In this document: piece by piece, positions 1-9,552 of the stretch | Layout: each line of letters opens with the position of its first letter | Numbering within the stretch: position 1 is the first letter of the stretch | Source: Planctomycetia bacterium | Lineage (GTDB): Bacteria; Planctomycetota; Planctomycetia; Gemmatales; Gemmataceae | Assembly (NCBI GenBank): GCA_005772955.1 | Contig: SXID01000250.1 | Coordinates: 1 to 64,000, forward strand | DNA: 64,000 nucleotides | Direction: 5' to 3' | Made by a program: the position numbers and the translations under genes | Notes under the pieces: model-generated | Databases searched by the model: none | Told to the model about the DNA's origin: nothing | The model's input: only the letters and a program-made list of their open reading frames with translations

Positions 1-111
1 CTGACCGGCGTAGGGTGGGCGCTCGCGGAGTGGACCGCACAAGGAGACGCCGCGATTGCGATAGCGGTGGAGGGAAGTGCGACACTGCGCGTGGAGCGGG
101 CAGAAGTGTAG
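1..111 (+). CDS. C-terminal end of an upstream gene (partial)
   Basis: Frame 1 is open from the first base to a TAG at 109-111 and encodes 36 residues ending VERAEV. The composition (alanine, glutamate, hydrophobic alternation) looks coding, and it ends just before the palindrome at 127-185, which would suit a gene end. Nothing in the fragment identifies a family. It faces the minus-strand gene that ends at 212, so the two genes converge on the palindrome. Confidence 0.5.
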   Translation: MTGVGWALAEWTAQGDAAIAIAVEGSATLRVERAEV

Positions 112-126
112 CCACAGATGAACGCA

Positions 127-185
127 GAAGACACGGATCAGACCAGAAGAATGAGGTTCATTCTTCTGGTCTGATCCGTGTCTTC
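127..185. repeat. Perfect 28-bp inverted repeat with 3-nt loop
   Basis: The arms 127-154 and 158-185 are exact reverse complements around the loop GGT; the core is CACGGATCAGACCAGAAGAA. It lies between two converging genes and could act as a bidirectional terminator or be a mobile palindrome. There is no clear T-tract. The flanking text CCACAGATGAACGCAGA resembles dispersed repeats seen in other environmental bacteria, which is a recollection and not a search result. Confidence 0.85.
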
Positions 186-211
186 AGTGGTCGCTAGTTC
201 CGATCTCCGCC

Positions 212-1792
212 TTACGGCGGCGGGGGCGGCGTGAGCGGGGCACCGACGGCGACGTTGCTCAAGTAAGGGGCGGTTGCCTGGTTCACCTTGTCGTCGGTCA
301 CGTCGAGCCTGAACTTGTAGCCCATTCGACTAAAGAAGTCTCGGAAGTTGACGTTGTTCACGCCCTTCTGCTTTCCCTCACCGATGGCCTTCGACATCGC
401 TTCGAGGAGTTTCGTCTTCTCGTCGCGGTTCGGGTCCGTCACGGTGTTCAGCGGGAAGTACCCCTCGACGATGTACCGGGTCCGCTCGGTCACCTGCCCG
501 ACCCACGCGCGTTTCTTCATGTCGAAGTACGCATCCACCGGGATGCCCATCTTGAGAAGGTCCTTGACCACGGTCTCGATGTCGTCGGTGCCGTCGCCGT
601 TCACGTCGAAGATGCCGACGAGGGCGATGTGGTCGGCCACGCCCTTACGCCAAACCGAGTTGTAGAGCAGGTCGCCCTGAGCCACACCGTCGCGGATCGG
701 GTCGAGTTCTGACCCGGCCTGGACGCGGGCGAGCGAGAGCCGCTCATTCACTACCTCGAACACCTCGATCGATCCCTTCGGCACGAACGTTTCGACCGAC
801 TTGTACGCACCCTTGCCGTCGGGCACGCGGAGCATCCGCACGCGGGACTGCCGGCCCTTTTCCGGGAAGTCGGTCGGTAGGATCGTGAACGTGAGACCGG
901 GCCGCACGCCGACCGCGGAACCGAGGTTGATCTCGACGACGCCGTCGGTGCCCGGCACCTTCCGCAGAATCTTGCCCTGCGGTTCGTCGAAGGTAAACGT
1001 CTCGCGGTCGCCCTTGCTCGCCTCGACGACAAGTCGCTTGTTGTCGTCCTGGAGTTGCGCGACCTTTTCCTTTTCCTTGCGGAGTTCACGCTCGTAGCGG
1101 TCGCGCTCCTCCTTCACGTCGGTGATTGTCTTGTTCGCCAGCGCCTCGGCCGCCTCGTATTTCTTGGTGCGTGCATCGAAGCCGTTGACCACTGCGGCGA
1201 TCTTGTCCTGGATATCCTTCGGCAACGCATCGGTCACGGTTTTGAACTTGAGCGTCGCGTCCTTGAGTTCCGTGGCGGTCTTGGCAAGTGCCAAGATTTG
1301 CTTCTTGTAGGCATCCCGCTCGTCCTCGGCGGCCTTGTACGCCACCTCCTTGTTCTTGATCTTGGCGATCTGATCGACGAGCCCCTCAGTCGTTGGCTTG
1401 TTCGCTTTCCCAGCGGCATCGAGCTGCCAAAACTTGAGTTCGTCTGGCAGTGTCGTGGCGTCGGCCAAACCGATCTTCTTGGCCATCGCTTCGTTAATCA
1501 ATTTCACCTCGCCCGCGATCTTATCCCCGGCCTTCGACTCGGTCTCGATCACGTTCACGTCATCGTTTTGAGGAATCCCGAGGTAGATGCGGTAAACGCG
1601 GGCCAACCGCTCAGATTCTTCCTTCGACGTTCGCAGACCCGCCAGATCTTTCTCTGCTGTCTTCTTCGCGTTGACATGCGTCTCCATTTCGGAGAACGAC
1701 AGGTACCACATCACGCCGAACGCGATCGTGGTGAGTACGAAAAACACCAGCGCGAAGATCAGCGGGACACTCGTCTCTTTCGACTTAGCCAT
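212..1792 (-). CDS. Membrane-anchored coiled-coil protein, function unknown
   Basis: This is a 526-aa protein if translation starts at MAKSKETSV. The ORF track extends 274 residues further upstream, but that part has shadow-like Arg/Pro composition. One transmembrane helix lies at about residues 8-31 (LIFALVFFVLTTIAFGVMWY). It is followed by a long charged region (about 35-270) rich in Lys, Glu and Ala with heptad-like spacing (KEERDRYERELRKEKEKV), which is a probable coiled coil. The C-terminal half is globular and ends in a PPPPP run. I do not recognise the family. The layout suggests an inner-membrane anchor with a cytoplasmic or periplasmic coiled coil. It is probably monocistronic: the next gene is divergent and the previous one convergent. 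Confidence 0.75.
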   Translation of the reverse strand: MAKSKETSVPLIFALVFFVLTTIAFGVMWYLSFSEMETHVNAKKTAEKDLAGLRTSKEESERLARVYRIYLGIPQNDDVNVIETESKAGDKIAGEVKLINEAMAKKIGLADATTLPDELKFWQLDAAGKANKPTTEGLVDQIAKIKNKEVAYKAAEDERDAYKKQILALAKTATELKDATLKFKTVTDALPKDIQDKIAAVVNGFDARTKKYEAAEALANKTITDVKEERDRYERELRKEKEKVAQLQDDNKRLVVEASKGDRETFTFDEPQGKILRKVPGTDGVVEINLGSAVGVRPGLTFTILPTDFPEKGRQSRVRMLRVPDGKGAYKSVETFVPKGSIEVFEVVNERLSLARVQAGSELDPIRDGVAQGDLLYNSVWRKGVADHIALVGIFDVNGDGTDDIETVVKDLLKMGIPVDAYFDMKKRAWVGQVTERTRYIVEGYFPLNTVTDPNRDEKTKLLEAMSKAIGEGKQKGVNNVNFRDFFSRMGYKFRLDVTDDKVNQATAPYLSNVAVGAPLTPPPPP

Positions 1793-2107
1793 GTGTTCCT
1801 CGTCGCGGTGAACGCGTTCGGGTGCGGGGCTAGAGGATGTGATGGCGCGCAGTGGGCCGCACCTTTCACTCTTCTTTGAGCTTAAACGGCCCGGAGGTGG
1901 AGTCAACACGAAAGAAACCGTAACGCCGCGACAGGTTAAGGGATGTACCGACCGTGCCAGTTGCGCCGCGCACCTCCCGCTCGAATGGTAACGTCCCAGG
2001 TTCAGTCTGCGTTGGAGGGAGGTATCCGATTGTGTCCAGATAACTGCCGACATCGTATCCGCTTCGCAAGAGTTAGATCCTGCACCTTTTCCTCGCGGAG
2101 ATGGGTC

Positions 2108-2674
2108 ATGCCGATCGGGATCGATAGCCGCCGGAAGAAGCCGTGGACCGTTGTGAAACTGTGGCCGGGTGCTCTTCTCGTCGATGTCACGTCGAAGGGG
2201 TCGGAGCCGTGGGTGCGGTTCAGCCCGTTCTTCCCGCATGGCGGAATCCCGATCCCGAATACGCCCAATCAGACCTCCGCGTCTGTCGAAGGACTGTGGC
2301 AAGGGTTGAAGGTGTTCGAGAAAGAAGACACCGCTCCGGCGAAATGGTCGATCACCACCATGCGGAACATCAAGCGGTCGGGGAAGAGTCGCGGAGCGGT
2401 TCGCGGTCACCGGTTCGGCGCGACGAGCGACACGCTGCTGGGCTATCGTGATGCTCGCTACCGAATCTACCTGCCCGCGTACCGCTGGGTGTTGGAGAAC
2501 AAGTTGACGCGAGAACTGGAACAACTTCGCGCAGCCGTGAAAGAGCGTCCTGTTGTGCTGCTCGACTACGAGACGAACGCGAACGTCGATGACCTGACAA
2601 GCCCGCTGTCGCACGCGGCGCTGGTGAAGCAGTACCTCGAGGACACCTGGCCCGCTCTCGCGGACGAATCCTGA
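2108..2674 (+). CDS. Conserved hypothetical protein (DUF-type)
   Basis: The protein is 188 aa if it starts at MPIGIDSRRKKPW; the upstream extension in the ORF track is Arg/Ser/Pro-rich and looks non-coding. It is soluble, without signal peptide or membrane segment. Distinctive conserved-looking blocks are PWVRFSPFFPHGGIPIP (about 35-51), SVEGLWQGLKVFE (60-72), RIYLPAYRWVLENKL (117-131) and the C-terminal LLDYETNANVDDLTSPLSHA. I recall similar proteins in actinobacteria annotated only as a domain of unknown function, possibly DUF6939, but that is unverified. The phrase about pouring an ORF out of a queue of Asn/Asp near the end gives no catalytic clue. It converges on the phosphatase gene 12 nt away. 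Confidence 0.75.
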   Translation: MPIGIDSRRKKPWTVVKLWPGALLVDVTSKGSEPWVRFSPFFPHGGIPIPNTPNQTSASVEGLWQGLKVFEKEDTAPAKWSITTMRNIKRSGKSRGAVRGHRFGATSDTLLGYRDARYRIYLPAYRWVLENKLTRELEQLRAAVKERPVVLLDYETNANVDDLTSPLSHAALVKQYLEDTWPALADES

Positions 2675-2686
2675 CGTCGGCTCAGG

Positions 2687-3031
2687 TCACTGTGGCTTCG
2701 CGGTCACGAGAGCAGGAACGGATAGCGGTACACGGTCCCACAGAATCCGTATCAGTTCGGGCGACAGGTACGGAAAGTCGTCAGGAATGTTGAGGCACAC
2801 AACACGCTTGCCGCGGAGCGCGTAGGAGAACGCTTTTGTGAGCTTCGCCCGGTGCGCCGGCTCCATCACGAGAATCACATCGGCCCACGCGAGTAACTCC
2901 GGTGTGACCGGGTTCTCGGCATCGGGCGCGACGCCTGCGGACTCAACCTCGAAACCGGGCACCGCGCCGAACACCGCTTCCGCGGTCGGACTGCGCAAGC
3001 AATTACGGGCGCAGACGAACAACAGCCGCAC
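2687..3031 (-). CDS. Low-molecular-weight protein tyrosine phosphatase family protein
   Basis: This 114-aa protein starts at GTG. The N-terminal block LLFVCARNCLRSPTAE contains a CX5R signature (Cys, five residues, Arg-Ser) that forms the phosphate-binding loop in LMW tyrosine phosphatases and arsenate reductases. Residues 44-62 (LAWADVILVMEPAHRAKLT) match the family block following the P-loop. Near the C-terminus, PDDFPYLSPELIRIL provides the Asp that usually acts as general acid, in the order D-D/x-Y. At 114 residues it is shorter than typical members (about 150), like the short COG4551-type proteins. The physiological substrate cannot be read from the sequence. Confidence 0.8.
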   Translation of the reverse strand: MRLLFVCARNCLRSPTAEAVFGAVPGFEVESAGVAPDAENPVTPELLAWADVILVMEPAHRAKLTKAFSYALRGKRVVCLNIPDDFPYLSPELIRILWDRVPLSVPALVTAKPQ

Positions 3032-3146
3032 GCGAGCCTCCTGAGAGCGCGCTCTCGACAGCGTTGTTGTACGCGGTGCTGGGTTCGGAGGAGTGGCCCC
3101 TCTGGGTCCAATACTATACTGAAAAGCCCACTACCGCTGAGGGTGA

Positions 3147-3980
3147 ATGGTGATGCTCTTCCTCCTGCTAGGCACGGCACTCGCGCAACCGGCGGCCGAT
3201 GCGCCAACCTTCTCCAACGCGAAGAAGGACGACAATGGGTTTCTCGTTCACGAAGTCAAGTCGCCGTATCAAGCGGGGACCACACGGATTCGCGTGCTGC
3301 TCCCGGAGAGGTTGGAGAAGGGCAAGACCTACCCGTGCGTGTACGTGCTACCGGTCGAGGCTGGCAGTGAGAACCGCTACGGCGACGGACTGAAGGAGAT
3401 CAAGAAACTCGACCTGCACAACACACTGAAAGCGGTGTTCGTTGCGCCCACGTTCTCGCTTCTCCCTTGGTATGCCGACCACCCCACCAAGAAGGATGTG
3501 TGCCAGGAGACGTACTTCGTGAAAGTGGTCGTGCCGTTCGTGGAGAAGACGTACCCGGTGAAGACCACACCAGAAGCGAGGTTGTTGCTGGGGTTCAGCA
3601 AGTCCGGTTGGGGAGCGTACGGCCTGCTGTTGCGTCACTCAGACGTGTTCGGAAAGGCCGCGGCGTGGGACGCACCTCTGATGATGGACAAGCCCGGCAA
3701 GTACGGCAGCGGTGACATCTTCGGGACCGAGGGCAACTTCGCCGTATATCGCGTTACCAGATTGCTCGAAGACAACGCCGCGAAGTTCCAGAAGGAGACG
3801 CGTCTGATCCTGACCGGCTACGGGGGCTTTCGCGGCGAACACCAGAAGGCGCATGAGTTGATGGAGAAACTGAAGATCGCCCACGAGTACCGTGATGGCC
3901 CGCAGCGCAAGCACGACTGGCACAGCGGCTGGGTGAAGGAAGCCGCCGAGTTACTGCTGGCGCGGAGCGAGAAGCCGTGA
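3147..3980 (+). CDS. Exported alpha/beta-hydrolase, esterase D/enterochelin esterase type
   Basis: The protein is 277 aa. A short signal peptide is visible (MVMLFLLLGTALAQP, cleavage likely after ALA). The mature part has a probable nucleophile elbow GFSKSGWG at about 150, in the GxSxSG form found in esterase/feruloyl-esterase-like hydrolases of the enterochelin esterase group. A late histidine in RKHDWHSGWV (about 255) is the likely catalytic His, and TGYGG at about 219 follows a strand that could carry the acid. Export fits a role in degrading or modifying extracellular esters. It sits 106 nt upstream of the large cytochrome gene on the same strand, so cotranscription is possible. The substrate is unknown. 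Confidence 0.75.
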   Translation: MVMLFLLLGTALAQPAADAPTFSNAKKDDNGFLVHEVKSPYQAGTTRIRVLLPERLEKGKTYPCVYVLPVEAGSENRYGDGLKEIKKLDLHNTLKAVFVAPTFSLLPWYADHPTKKDVCQETYFVKVVVPFVEKTYPVKTTPEARLLLGFSKSGWGAYGLLLRHSDVFGKAAAWDAPLMMDKPGKYGSGDIFGTEGNFAVYRVTRLLEDNAAKFQKETRLILTGYGGFRGEHQKAHELMEKLKIAHEYRDGPQRKHDWHSGWVKEAAELLLARSEKP

Positions 3981-4086
3981 CGCATCGCGCTCGCTGTTCC
4001 AAACATCTGGCGGGTCTCGGGGGTACGAACTGGGAGAAGACGGTACAATCGTGAGCAGCACTCCGTACCCGCACACAGGTTCGCGC

Positions 4087-7000
4087 ATGACTCGTCCTCT
4101 GGTCGCACTGTTTGGGGTTCTCTTCGTTGCTTCATGGCCCGCGTTCGCGCAGAACGACATCCCGTCTTCCGAAGTGCCCGCGGCGGTGTGGAAGTTCAGT
4201 GCGCTCGACGAAACCGGCGTGACTAAAGCGTCCGCGAAGTTCCTCGAAACCGGCCCGCGTCCGCCCAACTACCCAAGTTTCGCCGCGACCAACACTGCGA
4301 TGGCGTTCACCGCGGCGCACACGAATATCACCGTTCGCGAAGCGGACTTGCCAAAAGCGCATCTGCGGTTCGGGCTGAACGATTCGATCACGATCGAAGC
4401 ATGGGTGAAGGTCGCGGAGTTGAAGGACGGCAGTTACACATATCTGGTGGGGAAGGGCCGCAACCGCAAGCCGGGGTTCCCGGAGAAGAACCAGAATTAC
4501 GCCCTACGGCTAAAGGGCGTTAAGGGTGAGGCGTGCGTGTCCTTCCTATTCGCGAGTGCTCCCGAGAAGGACAAGCCCGCAGAGTGGCACCGGTGGACCA
4601 CGACGAAGGGCTTCACCGGGGGCGGGTGGCACCACGTCGCGCTCGTGTACACCTTCGGCAAGCCGGACAGCGTTCGAGGGTACATCGATGGCGTCTCGCA
4701 GAAAGGCGTCTGGGACGAAGGCGGTGCAACGACCCGCGCACCAGTGACCGACGCGGACGACCTTACCATCGGCACCGGTAACGGTGGCGGTGCGGGCAAC
4801 TCGTTCCGCGGCGCGCTCGATGATGTCACGATCTGGCACGCGGCGCTTTCCGACAACGTGCTTAAGAACCGTTATCAGTTCCTTCCGCCCCCGCTCGCGG
4901 TGAATCGCGCCGACTTGCCGAAAGGCGAGGTTTTGGTGCAGATTTGTGAGGAAGGATTGCCGAGTCGGAACGCGTGGCCGGAGGTTCCATCGCAGCCGAC
5001 CGAGAGCTACCGTGAAGACGCATTCGGCTTCTTCGAGGTGCCGCACAAGTACGTCGATACCGGTGTACGCGCTGACCGACCCAACCCGTTCCTTCTACGC
5101 GCCGCGGCGGTCGTGAACCTGCCCGCGGGGAAGCACCGAATCCTGCTTCGCGGGCGCGGCGCAGCCAGGCTGTACTTCGACGACAAGGTGCTGCTCTCGA
5201 CACCGTTCCCGCCGACCGACAGCAGCGGACACGGCACCATCGCGAAGACCGAAAGTTACCTGAACCTCGGACCGGACTTCAGGTTCGCGCCGCCAGGGAA
5301 CCGCGAATCGTGGATCACGTTCGAGTCGAAGGGCGGCGAACACATCGTCGTGATGGAAACGATCGTCGGTAACTACTTGGGTAACAACAAGCGCCGGCCC
5401 GAGTTGGGCGAAACCGTGGTCGCGGTGTCGCTCGCGGGTAGCGAGTCGTGGCAACTGCTCACGCCCGGTACGCGTGTGGTGCCGTACACGGACGCGGGTT
5501 GGACCGCTTACGAAGCCGAACACGCCGCTCGTCTCGACAAGGTGAACGCGATTGCACGCGAAGTGTGCCGCAAGCAACACGAGGAGTACTGGAAGACGCG
5601 ACGCGACTCCGCAACGAAGTGGCTCGATTCCACGCCCGCGCAGAGAGTGCCCGAGCGGCTCCTCCGATACCCCGCGAACAACGCGATCGATCACTTCCTC
5701 GTCGCAAAGTTGGTGGATGTCAAGGAGCAAGCCGCGGCGCCGGCGGGCGCGATTGACTTCTACAAGCAGGTGCAGCCGATCCTCGAAGCGAAGTGCTCCG
5801 GGTGCCACAGCGGCGACAAGCCGAAGGGCAAACTGCGGTTGGACGACCGCGCCGGCGCTCTCGCCGGCGGCAAGGACGATGGCCCCGCGATTACACCCGG
5901 CAAGCCCGCAACAAGCCCCCTGCTGATGCGCGTGAAGGCTGATGGCGAAGGCGTGATGCCGCCGAAAGGCGACAAACTCACCGCCACAGAAATCGCAATT
6001 CTCGAAACGTGGATCAAGGAAGGCGCACGCTGGCCCGACCTGAACGCCGAATACACAACGCTCACGCCACTCAGCGACGACCTCACGTTCCTGCGGCGTG
6101 TCACGCTCGACACCGTCGGCGTCGTGCCCACGTCAGAAGAGATCCGCCAGTTCCTCGCGGACACCGCGCCGAACAAGCGCGCGAAGGTCATCGACCGGTT
6201 GCTCGCTGATCCGCGATGGGCGGACCACTGGATGGGGTACTGGCTCGACGTGCTGGCCGAGAACCCGAACATCATCAACCCGACCCTGAACAACACGGGG
6301 CCGTTTCGGTGGTGGCTCTACGAATCGTTCCGCGACAACAAGCCGATGGACCTGTTCGTGACGGAACTGCTTCGCATGAAGGGCAGCTCTCGGTTCGGCG
6401 GTCCGGCGGGGTTCGGGGTCGCATCGCAGAACGACGTGCCGATGGCGATGAAGGGCACCGTGGTCGCGGCGGCGTTCCTCGGCGTTGAGATGAAGTGCGC
6501 CCGGTGTCACGACGCGCCGGCGCACGCATCCCTCCAGCGCGATCTGTTCGAGCTGGCCGCGATGCTTGGCGCGAAGCCGGTGAAACTGCCCGCCAGTAGT
6601 AGCGTACCGCTGGACAAGGTTCACGAAGGGGGCCGCAAGCCGCTCATCGCGGTGACGCTGAAGCCGGGCACCGAGGTCGAAGCGAAGTGGCCGTTCGCGC
6701 GATTCGCACCTGAGGCGTTGGGCAAGCAACTCGCGGAGTATCCAGAGGACGCACGCGACCGGCTCGCGGCGCTCCTTACCGCACCGCAGAACGAACGCTT
6801 CTCGCAAGTGATGACGAATCGCGTGTGGAAGCGGCTGATGGGTCGCGGCATCGTGGAACCGGCGGAAGACTGGGAGAAGGGCAAGCCGTCTCACCCGGAG
6901 TTGCTGCGCTGGCTATCGAGAGAGTTCGTTCGCGGCGGCTACGACGTGAAGCATCTGTCGCGGCTCGTTTTCAACTCACACGCGTATCAGCGCGCCGCCG

Positions 7001-7767
7001 ACCCCGCGCTGAAGGACACACCGGTGTTGTTCACGGCCCCGGCTCGGCGACGGCTTACCGCGGAGCAGATCGTCGATTCGATGTTCAGCGCGACCGGGGC
7101 ACCGTTCCGCGTCGAAGAAGCGAGCCTCGATGTGGACGGCGTGCGCGAAATGAACAGCTCGCTCACGCTCGGCAAACCGCGGCGCTCGTGGATGCTGACC
7201 TCAACCTCGAACGAACGCGACAGGCCGAGCCTGTCGCTGCCGCGCATTCAGATGGTGTGTGACGTGCTCGAAGCGTTCGGCTGGCGCAGCTCGCGTCAAG
7301 ACGCGATCACGACGCGCGCGAACCTGACGAACGTGCTTCAGCCCGCTATCCTCCAGAACGGCCCGGTCGGGTTGTGGCTCACGCGCCTCAGCGACGACCA
7401 CGCCGTCACCCAACTCGCGCTCTCCGCGAAGTCCGTCGATGAGCTTCTTGACGAAGTCTTCTTGAAGGTACTGACGCGCAAGCCATCGGAGAAGGAACGC
7501 AAGACATACGGCGAGTACCTCCGCGCCGGGTTCGACGCGCGCGTGAAGACGCCGCCGCCGAAGCCCACTGTCAAGCGACTGCCGGAACCGTACGTGTCGT
7601 GGTCGAACCACCTGCATCCAGAGGCGACGACGATCAAGATGCGCCAGGAAGAAGCCGCACGCAAAGGCGACCCGCCCACGGAGCGCCTCGACCCCGAATG
7701 GCGGTCGCGCCTGGAAGACGTGCTGTGGGCCGTGATAAACTCGTCCGAGTTCGTGTTCACGCCGTGA
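4087..7767 (+). CDS. Exported LamG / planctomycete cytochrome (PSCyt1) / DUF1549 / DUF1553 protein
   Basis: The protein is 1226 aa, starting at MTRPLVALFG with a clean signal peptide ending PAFAQ. Residues about 60-240 form a LamG/concanavalin-like domain (SITIEAWVKVAEL, GGGWHHVALVYTF, GYIDGVSQ). After a linker, residues about 560-650 carry a single haem motif CSGCH in the PSCyt1 context (PILEAKCSGCHSGDKPKGK, GVMPPKGDKLT). DUF1549/PSCyt2 follows (FLRRVTLDTVGVVPTSEEI; RVIDRLLADPRWADHWMGYW-like block; MKCARCHDAP). DUF1553/PSD1 is at the C-terminus (FSQVMTNRVWKRLMGRGIV, SHPELLRWLSREF, ending SSEFVFTP). This architecture is characteristic of planctomycetes, where such proteins are encoded beside DUF1501 partners; the role is often proposed to be polysaccharide degradation but is unproven. 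Confidence 0.92.
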   Translation: MTRPLVALFGVLFVASWPAFAQNDIPSSEVPAAVWKFSALDETGVTKASAKFLETGPRPPNYPSFAATNTAMAFTAAHTNITVREADLPKAHLRFGLNDSITIEAWVKVAELKDGSYTYLVGKGRNRKPGFPEKNQNYALRLKGVKGEACVSFLFASAPEKDKPAEWHRWTTTKGFTGGGWHHVALVYTFGKPDSVRGYIDGVSQKGVWDEGGATTRAPVTDADDLTIGTGNGGGAGNSFRGALDDVTIWHAALSDNVLKNRYQFLPPPLAVNRADLPKGEVLVQICEEGLPSRNAWPEVPSQPTESYREDAFGFFEVPHKYVDTGVRADRPNPFLLRAAAVVNLPAGKHRILLRGRGAARLYFDDKVLLSTPFPPTDSSGHGTIAKTESYLNLGPDFRFAPPGNRESWITFESKGGEHIVVMETIVGNYLGNNKRRPELGETVVAVSLAGSESWQLLTPGTRVVPYTDAGWTAYEAEHAARLDKVNAIAREVCRKQHEEYWKTRRDSATKWLDSTPAQRVPERLLRYPANNAIDHFLVAKLVDVKEQAAAPAGAIDFYKQVQPILEAKCSGCHSGDKPKGKLRLDDRAGALAGGKDDGPAITPGKPATSPLLMRVKADGEGVMPPKGDKLTATEIAILETWIKEGARWPDLNAEYTTLTPLSDDLTFLRRVTLDTVGVVPTSEEIRQFLADTAPNKRAKVIDRLLADPRWADHWMGYWLDVLAENPNIINPTLNNTGPFRWWLYESFRDNKPMDLFVTELLRMKGSSRFGGPAGFGVASQNDVPMAMKGTVVAAAFLGVEMKCARCHDAPAHASLQRDLFELAAMLGAKPVKLPASSSVPLDKVHEGGRKPLIAVTLKPGTEVEAKWPFARFAPEALGKQLAEYPEDARDRLAALLTAPQNERFSQVMTNRVWKRLMGRGIVEPAEDWEKGKPSHPELLRWLSREFVRGGYDVKHLSRLVFNSHAYQRAADPALKDTPVLFTAPARRRLTAEQIVDSMFSATGAPFRVEEASLDVDGVREMNSSLTLGKPRRSWMLTSTSNERDRPSLSLPRIQMVCDVLEAFGWRSSRQDAITTRANLTNVLQPAILQNGPVGLWLTRLSDDHAVTQLALSAKSVDELLDEVFLKVLTRKPSEKERKTYGEYLRAGFDARVKTPPPKPTVKRLPEPYVSWSNHLHPEATTIKMRQEEAARKGDPPTERLDPEWRSRLEDVLWAVINSSEFVFTP

Positions 7768-7777
7768 GGCTACGAAC

Positions 7778-8158
7778 GTGCAGAAGACTACTCCGAAGCG
7801 GACACTGGTTCTCGCCACCGCAGTCGGCGGGGTGTGCCTGCTCGCGTTCGGTTTGGTCGGTGTGCGGGAATGGTGGCTGTCGTTGTCCCCGCCTTCGCGC
7901 GAACCGGACATCTACGGCCGAGTCATCGCCGAGGGCGCGGCGGGATACTTGGTCGAGTCGCCGCACGGCGGCCGGTGTTGGTTTCGCCCGCCCGTCGGGA
8001 CGAGCATCCGAACCCGCAACGACGAGCCGGCCGCACTTGCGGTAGGTCAAACGGTGAGTGGATGGCACACTAACATTGTGAAACTCACTGACCCACCGCA
8101 AGTGGATGCCGTGTGGATCATCATCGAACCCGACGAGCCGAAGGCACAACAACCATGA
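7778..8158 (+). CDS. Small membrane-anchored protein in the cytochrome operon
   Basis: The protein is 126 aa, with a GTG start 10 nt after the preceding stop; its own stop overlaps the next start as ATGA. One N-terminal transmembrane helix is visible ([21 protein letters not shown], about residues 9-29). The remainder is a short extracytoplasmic domain with beta-strand-like text ([42 protein letters not shown]). I do not recognise the family. Tight spacing on both sides places it in one operon with the large cytochrome protein and the DUF1501 protein, so it may be an accessory or assembly factor for them; this is inference from context only. Confidence 0.75.
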   Translation: MQKTTPKRTLVLATAVGGVCLLAFGLVGVREWWLSLSPPSREPDIYGRVIAEGAAGYLVESPHGGRCWFRPPVGTSIRTRNDEPAALAVGQTVSGWHTNIVKLTDPPQVDAVWIIIEPDEPKAQQP

Positions 8159-9426
8159 ACCGACGCGACTTCCTCGCTACTTCCGCCGCGCTTGCTGCGA
8201 CCACATCAGGGGGCTTGTGCCCCCCGCTCTCCGCGGCCCCGTTGAAGGGCAAGGCGGAGGCGTGCATCTTCATCTGGCTCGGCGGCGGAATGGGGCAAGT
8301 GGATACGTTCGACCCGAAGGCGAAGGGCGTCAACAAGGGCACGCCGAAGAAAGCCGGGTCGCTCTACGACTCCATTCCCACCGCCGTGCGCGGCGTGCGG
8401 TTGTGCGAACACCTCAAGAAGACCGCCGACGTGATGGACCGCGTCACCGCGGTTCGCACCGTGAACCACAAGGTCATCGACGAACACGCGTTCGCGACGA
8501 ACCTCGTTCACACCGGGCGCGTGACGAGCGGGAACGTCGTGTACCCGTCGCTTGGCTCCATCGTCGCACACGAGCGCGGCGCCGCGGCGCAAGACGTTCC
8601 GCCGTACATCCTCATCGGCTACCCGAACGTGAGCCGCGGGCCGGGGTTCCTCGGCTCGAAGGCGGGCTTCGTGTACCTCACCGACACGAACAGCGGCCCG
8701 GCCGGGTTCACGCGAGCCGCCGACGTGGACGACAAGCGCGCTGCGGAACGCAGGAAGTTGCTCGACGCGCTCGGCAGCGGCACGACGCCCGGTTCGGCGG
8801 TCGCGGAGTACGAAGCGGCACAAGCCGAGGCGCTCCGGCTCGCGGGGCCGACGTTCCTCAAACACTTCGACCTGAAGACCGAACCCGCGAAGGTACGCGA
8901 AAGCTACGGCGGCGAGTTTGGTCAGCGGTGTCTGCTGTCGCGCCGATTGGTCGAAGCCGGTGTGCGGTTCGTCGAGGTGTCGCACAACCTGAACTTCCTC
9001 AACGGCACTGGATGGGACGTTCACAACGACGGCATCGACAAGCAACACCTGCTCATTCAGGAAATGGACACCGCTCTCTCGGGACTGATTCTCGACCTCG
9101 AATCGCGGAAGAAACTCGACACGACGCTCATCGTGATTGGTACAGAGTTCGGGCGCCCGCCGGAGTTCGATGGTGGCGGCGGCCGTGGGCACCAAGGAAC
9201 CACCTTCTCACTAGTCCTCGCGGGCGGCGGGTTGAAGCATTGCGGCGCCTATGGCGTGACCGACGACGCCGGGAAGGCGATCTTGAAGGACGGTGTGTCG
9301 ATCCCGGACTTCCACGCGACGATTCACACCGCGCTCGGCATCAACCCCACGAAAGAACTACACGACGGCCCGCGGCCCGTCCCGATCACCGATAGCGGCA
9401 AGCCGGTCCGCGCGCTATTTGGTTGA
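8155..9426 (+). CDS. TAT-exported DUF1501 protein
   Basis: The protein is 423 aa from [16 protein letters not shown]. The start overlaps the previous stop (ATGA), implying translational coupling. The twin-arginine motif RRDFLA and hydrophobic stretch indicate export by the Tat system. The mature protein carries DUF1501 features, a sulfatase/alkaline-phosphatase-like fold: [20 protein letters not shown] near the N-terminus, [14 protein letters not shown] (about 265), [22 protein letters not shown] (about 330) and [17 protein letters not shown]. Planctomycetes typically pair these proteins with DUF1549/DUF1553 proteins, as here. The signal-peptide region includes a G/C-rich segment that matches the intergenic palindrome at 54457-54483 (see findings). 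Confidence 0.9.
   Translation: MNRRDFLATSAALAATTSGGLCPPLSAAPLKGKAEACIFIWLGGGMGQVDTFDPKAKGVNKGTPKKAGSLYDSIPTAVRGVRLCEHLKKTADVMDRVTAVRTVNHKVIDEHAFATNLVHTGRVTSGNVVYPSLGSIVAHERGAAAQDVPPYILIGYPNVSRGPGFLGSKAGFVYLTDTNSGPAGFTRAADVDDKRAAERRKLLDALGSGTTPGSAVAEYEAAQAEALRLAGPTFLKHFDLKTEPAKVRESYGGEFGQRCLLSRRLVEAGVRFVEVSHNLNFLNGTGWDVHNDGIDKQHLLIQEMDTALSGLILDLESRKKLDTTLIVIGTEFGRPPEFDGGGGRGHQGTTFSLVLAGGGLKHCGAYGVTDDAGKAILKDGVSIPDFHATIHTALGINPTKELHDGPRPVPITDSGKPVRALFG
8205..8231. repeat. Palindrome-like segment within the DUF1501 signal-peptide coding region
   Basis: Read on the plus strand, 24 of 27 bases match the right arm of the intergenic inverted repeat at 54457-54483 (shared text ATCAGGGGGCTT then GCCCCCCGCTC). 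It encodes SGGLCPPLS at the expected Tat cleavage region. The match may be a captured repeat arm or chance; a short GC-rich hairpin GGGGGC/GCCCCC is present in both. Confidence 0.55.
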
Positions 9427-9552
9427 CGTCGTTGTCATCGCGCTGCGCCTCGGGTTTGACTGCGCCTCTGCCACATCTTCGCTCATCCTGAGCGCGAAAC
9501 ATCCACCGTCACCGGGTACACTGTGTGTACCCCTGTTCCGGTAGGTTCTGCA

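Noticed and set aside
1793-2614. 274-residue N-terminal extension of the coiled-coil protein
   Set aside because: Arg/Ser/Pro-rich text, antisense to the gene at 2108-2674; a membrane helix follows directly from the MAKSKE start.
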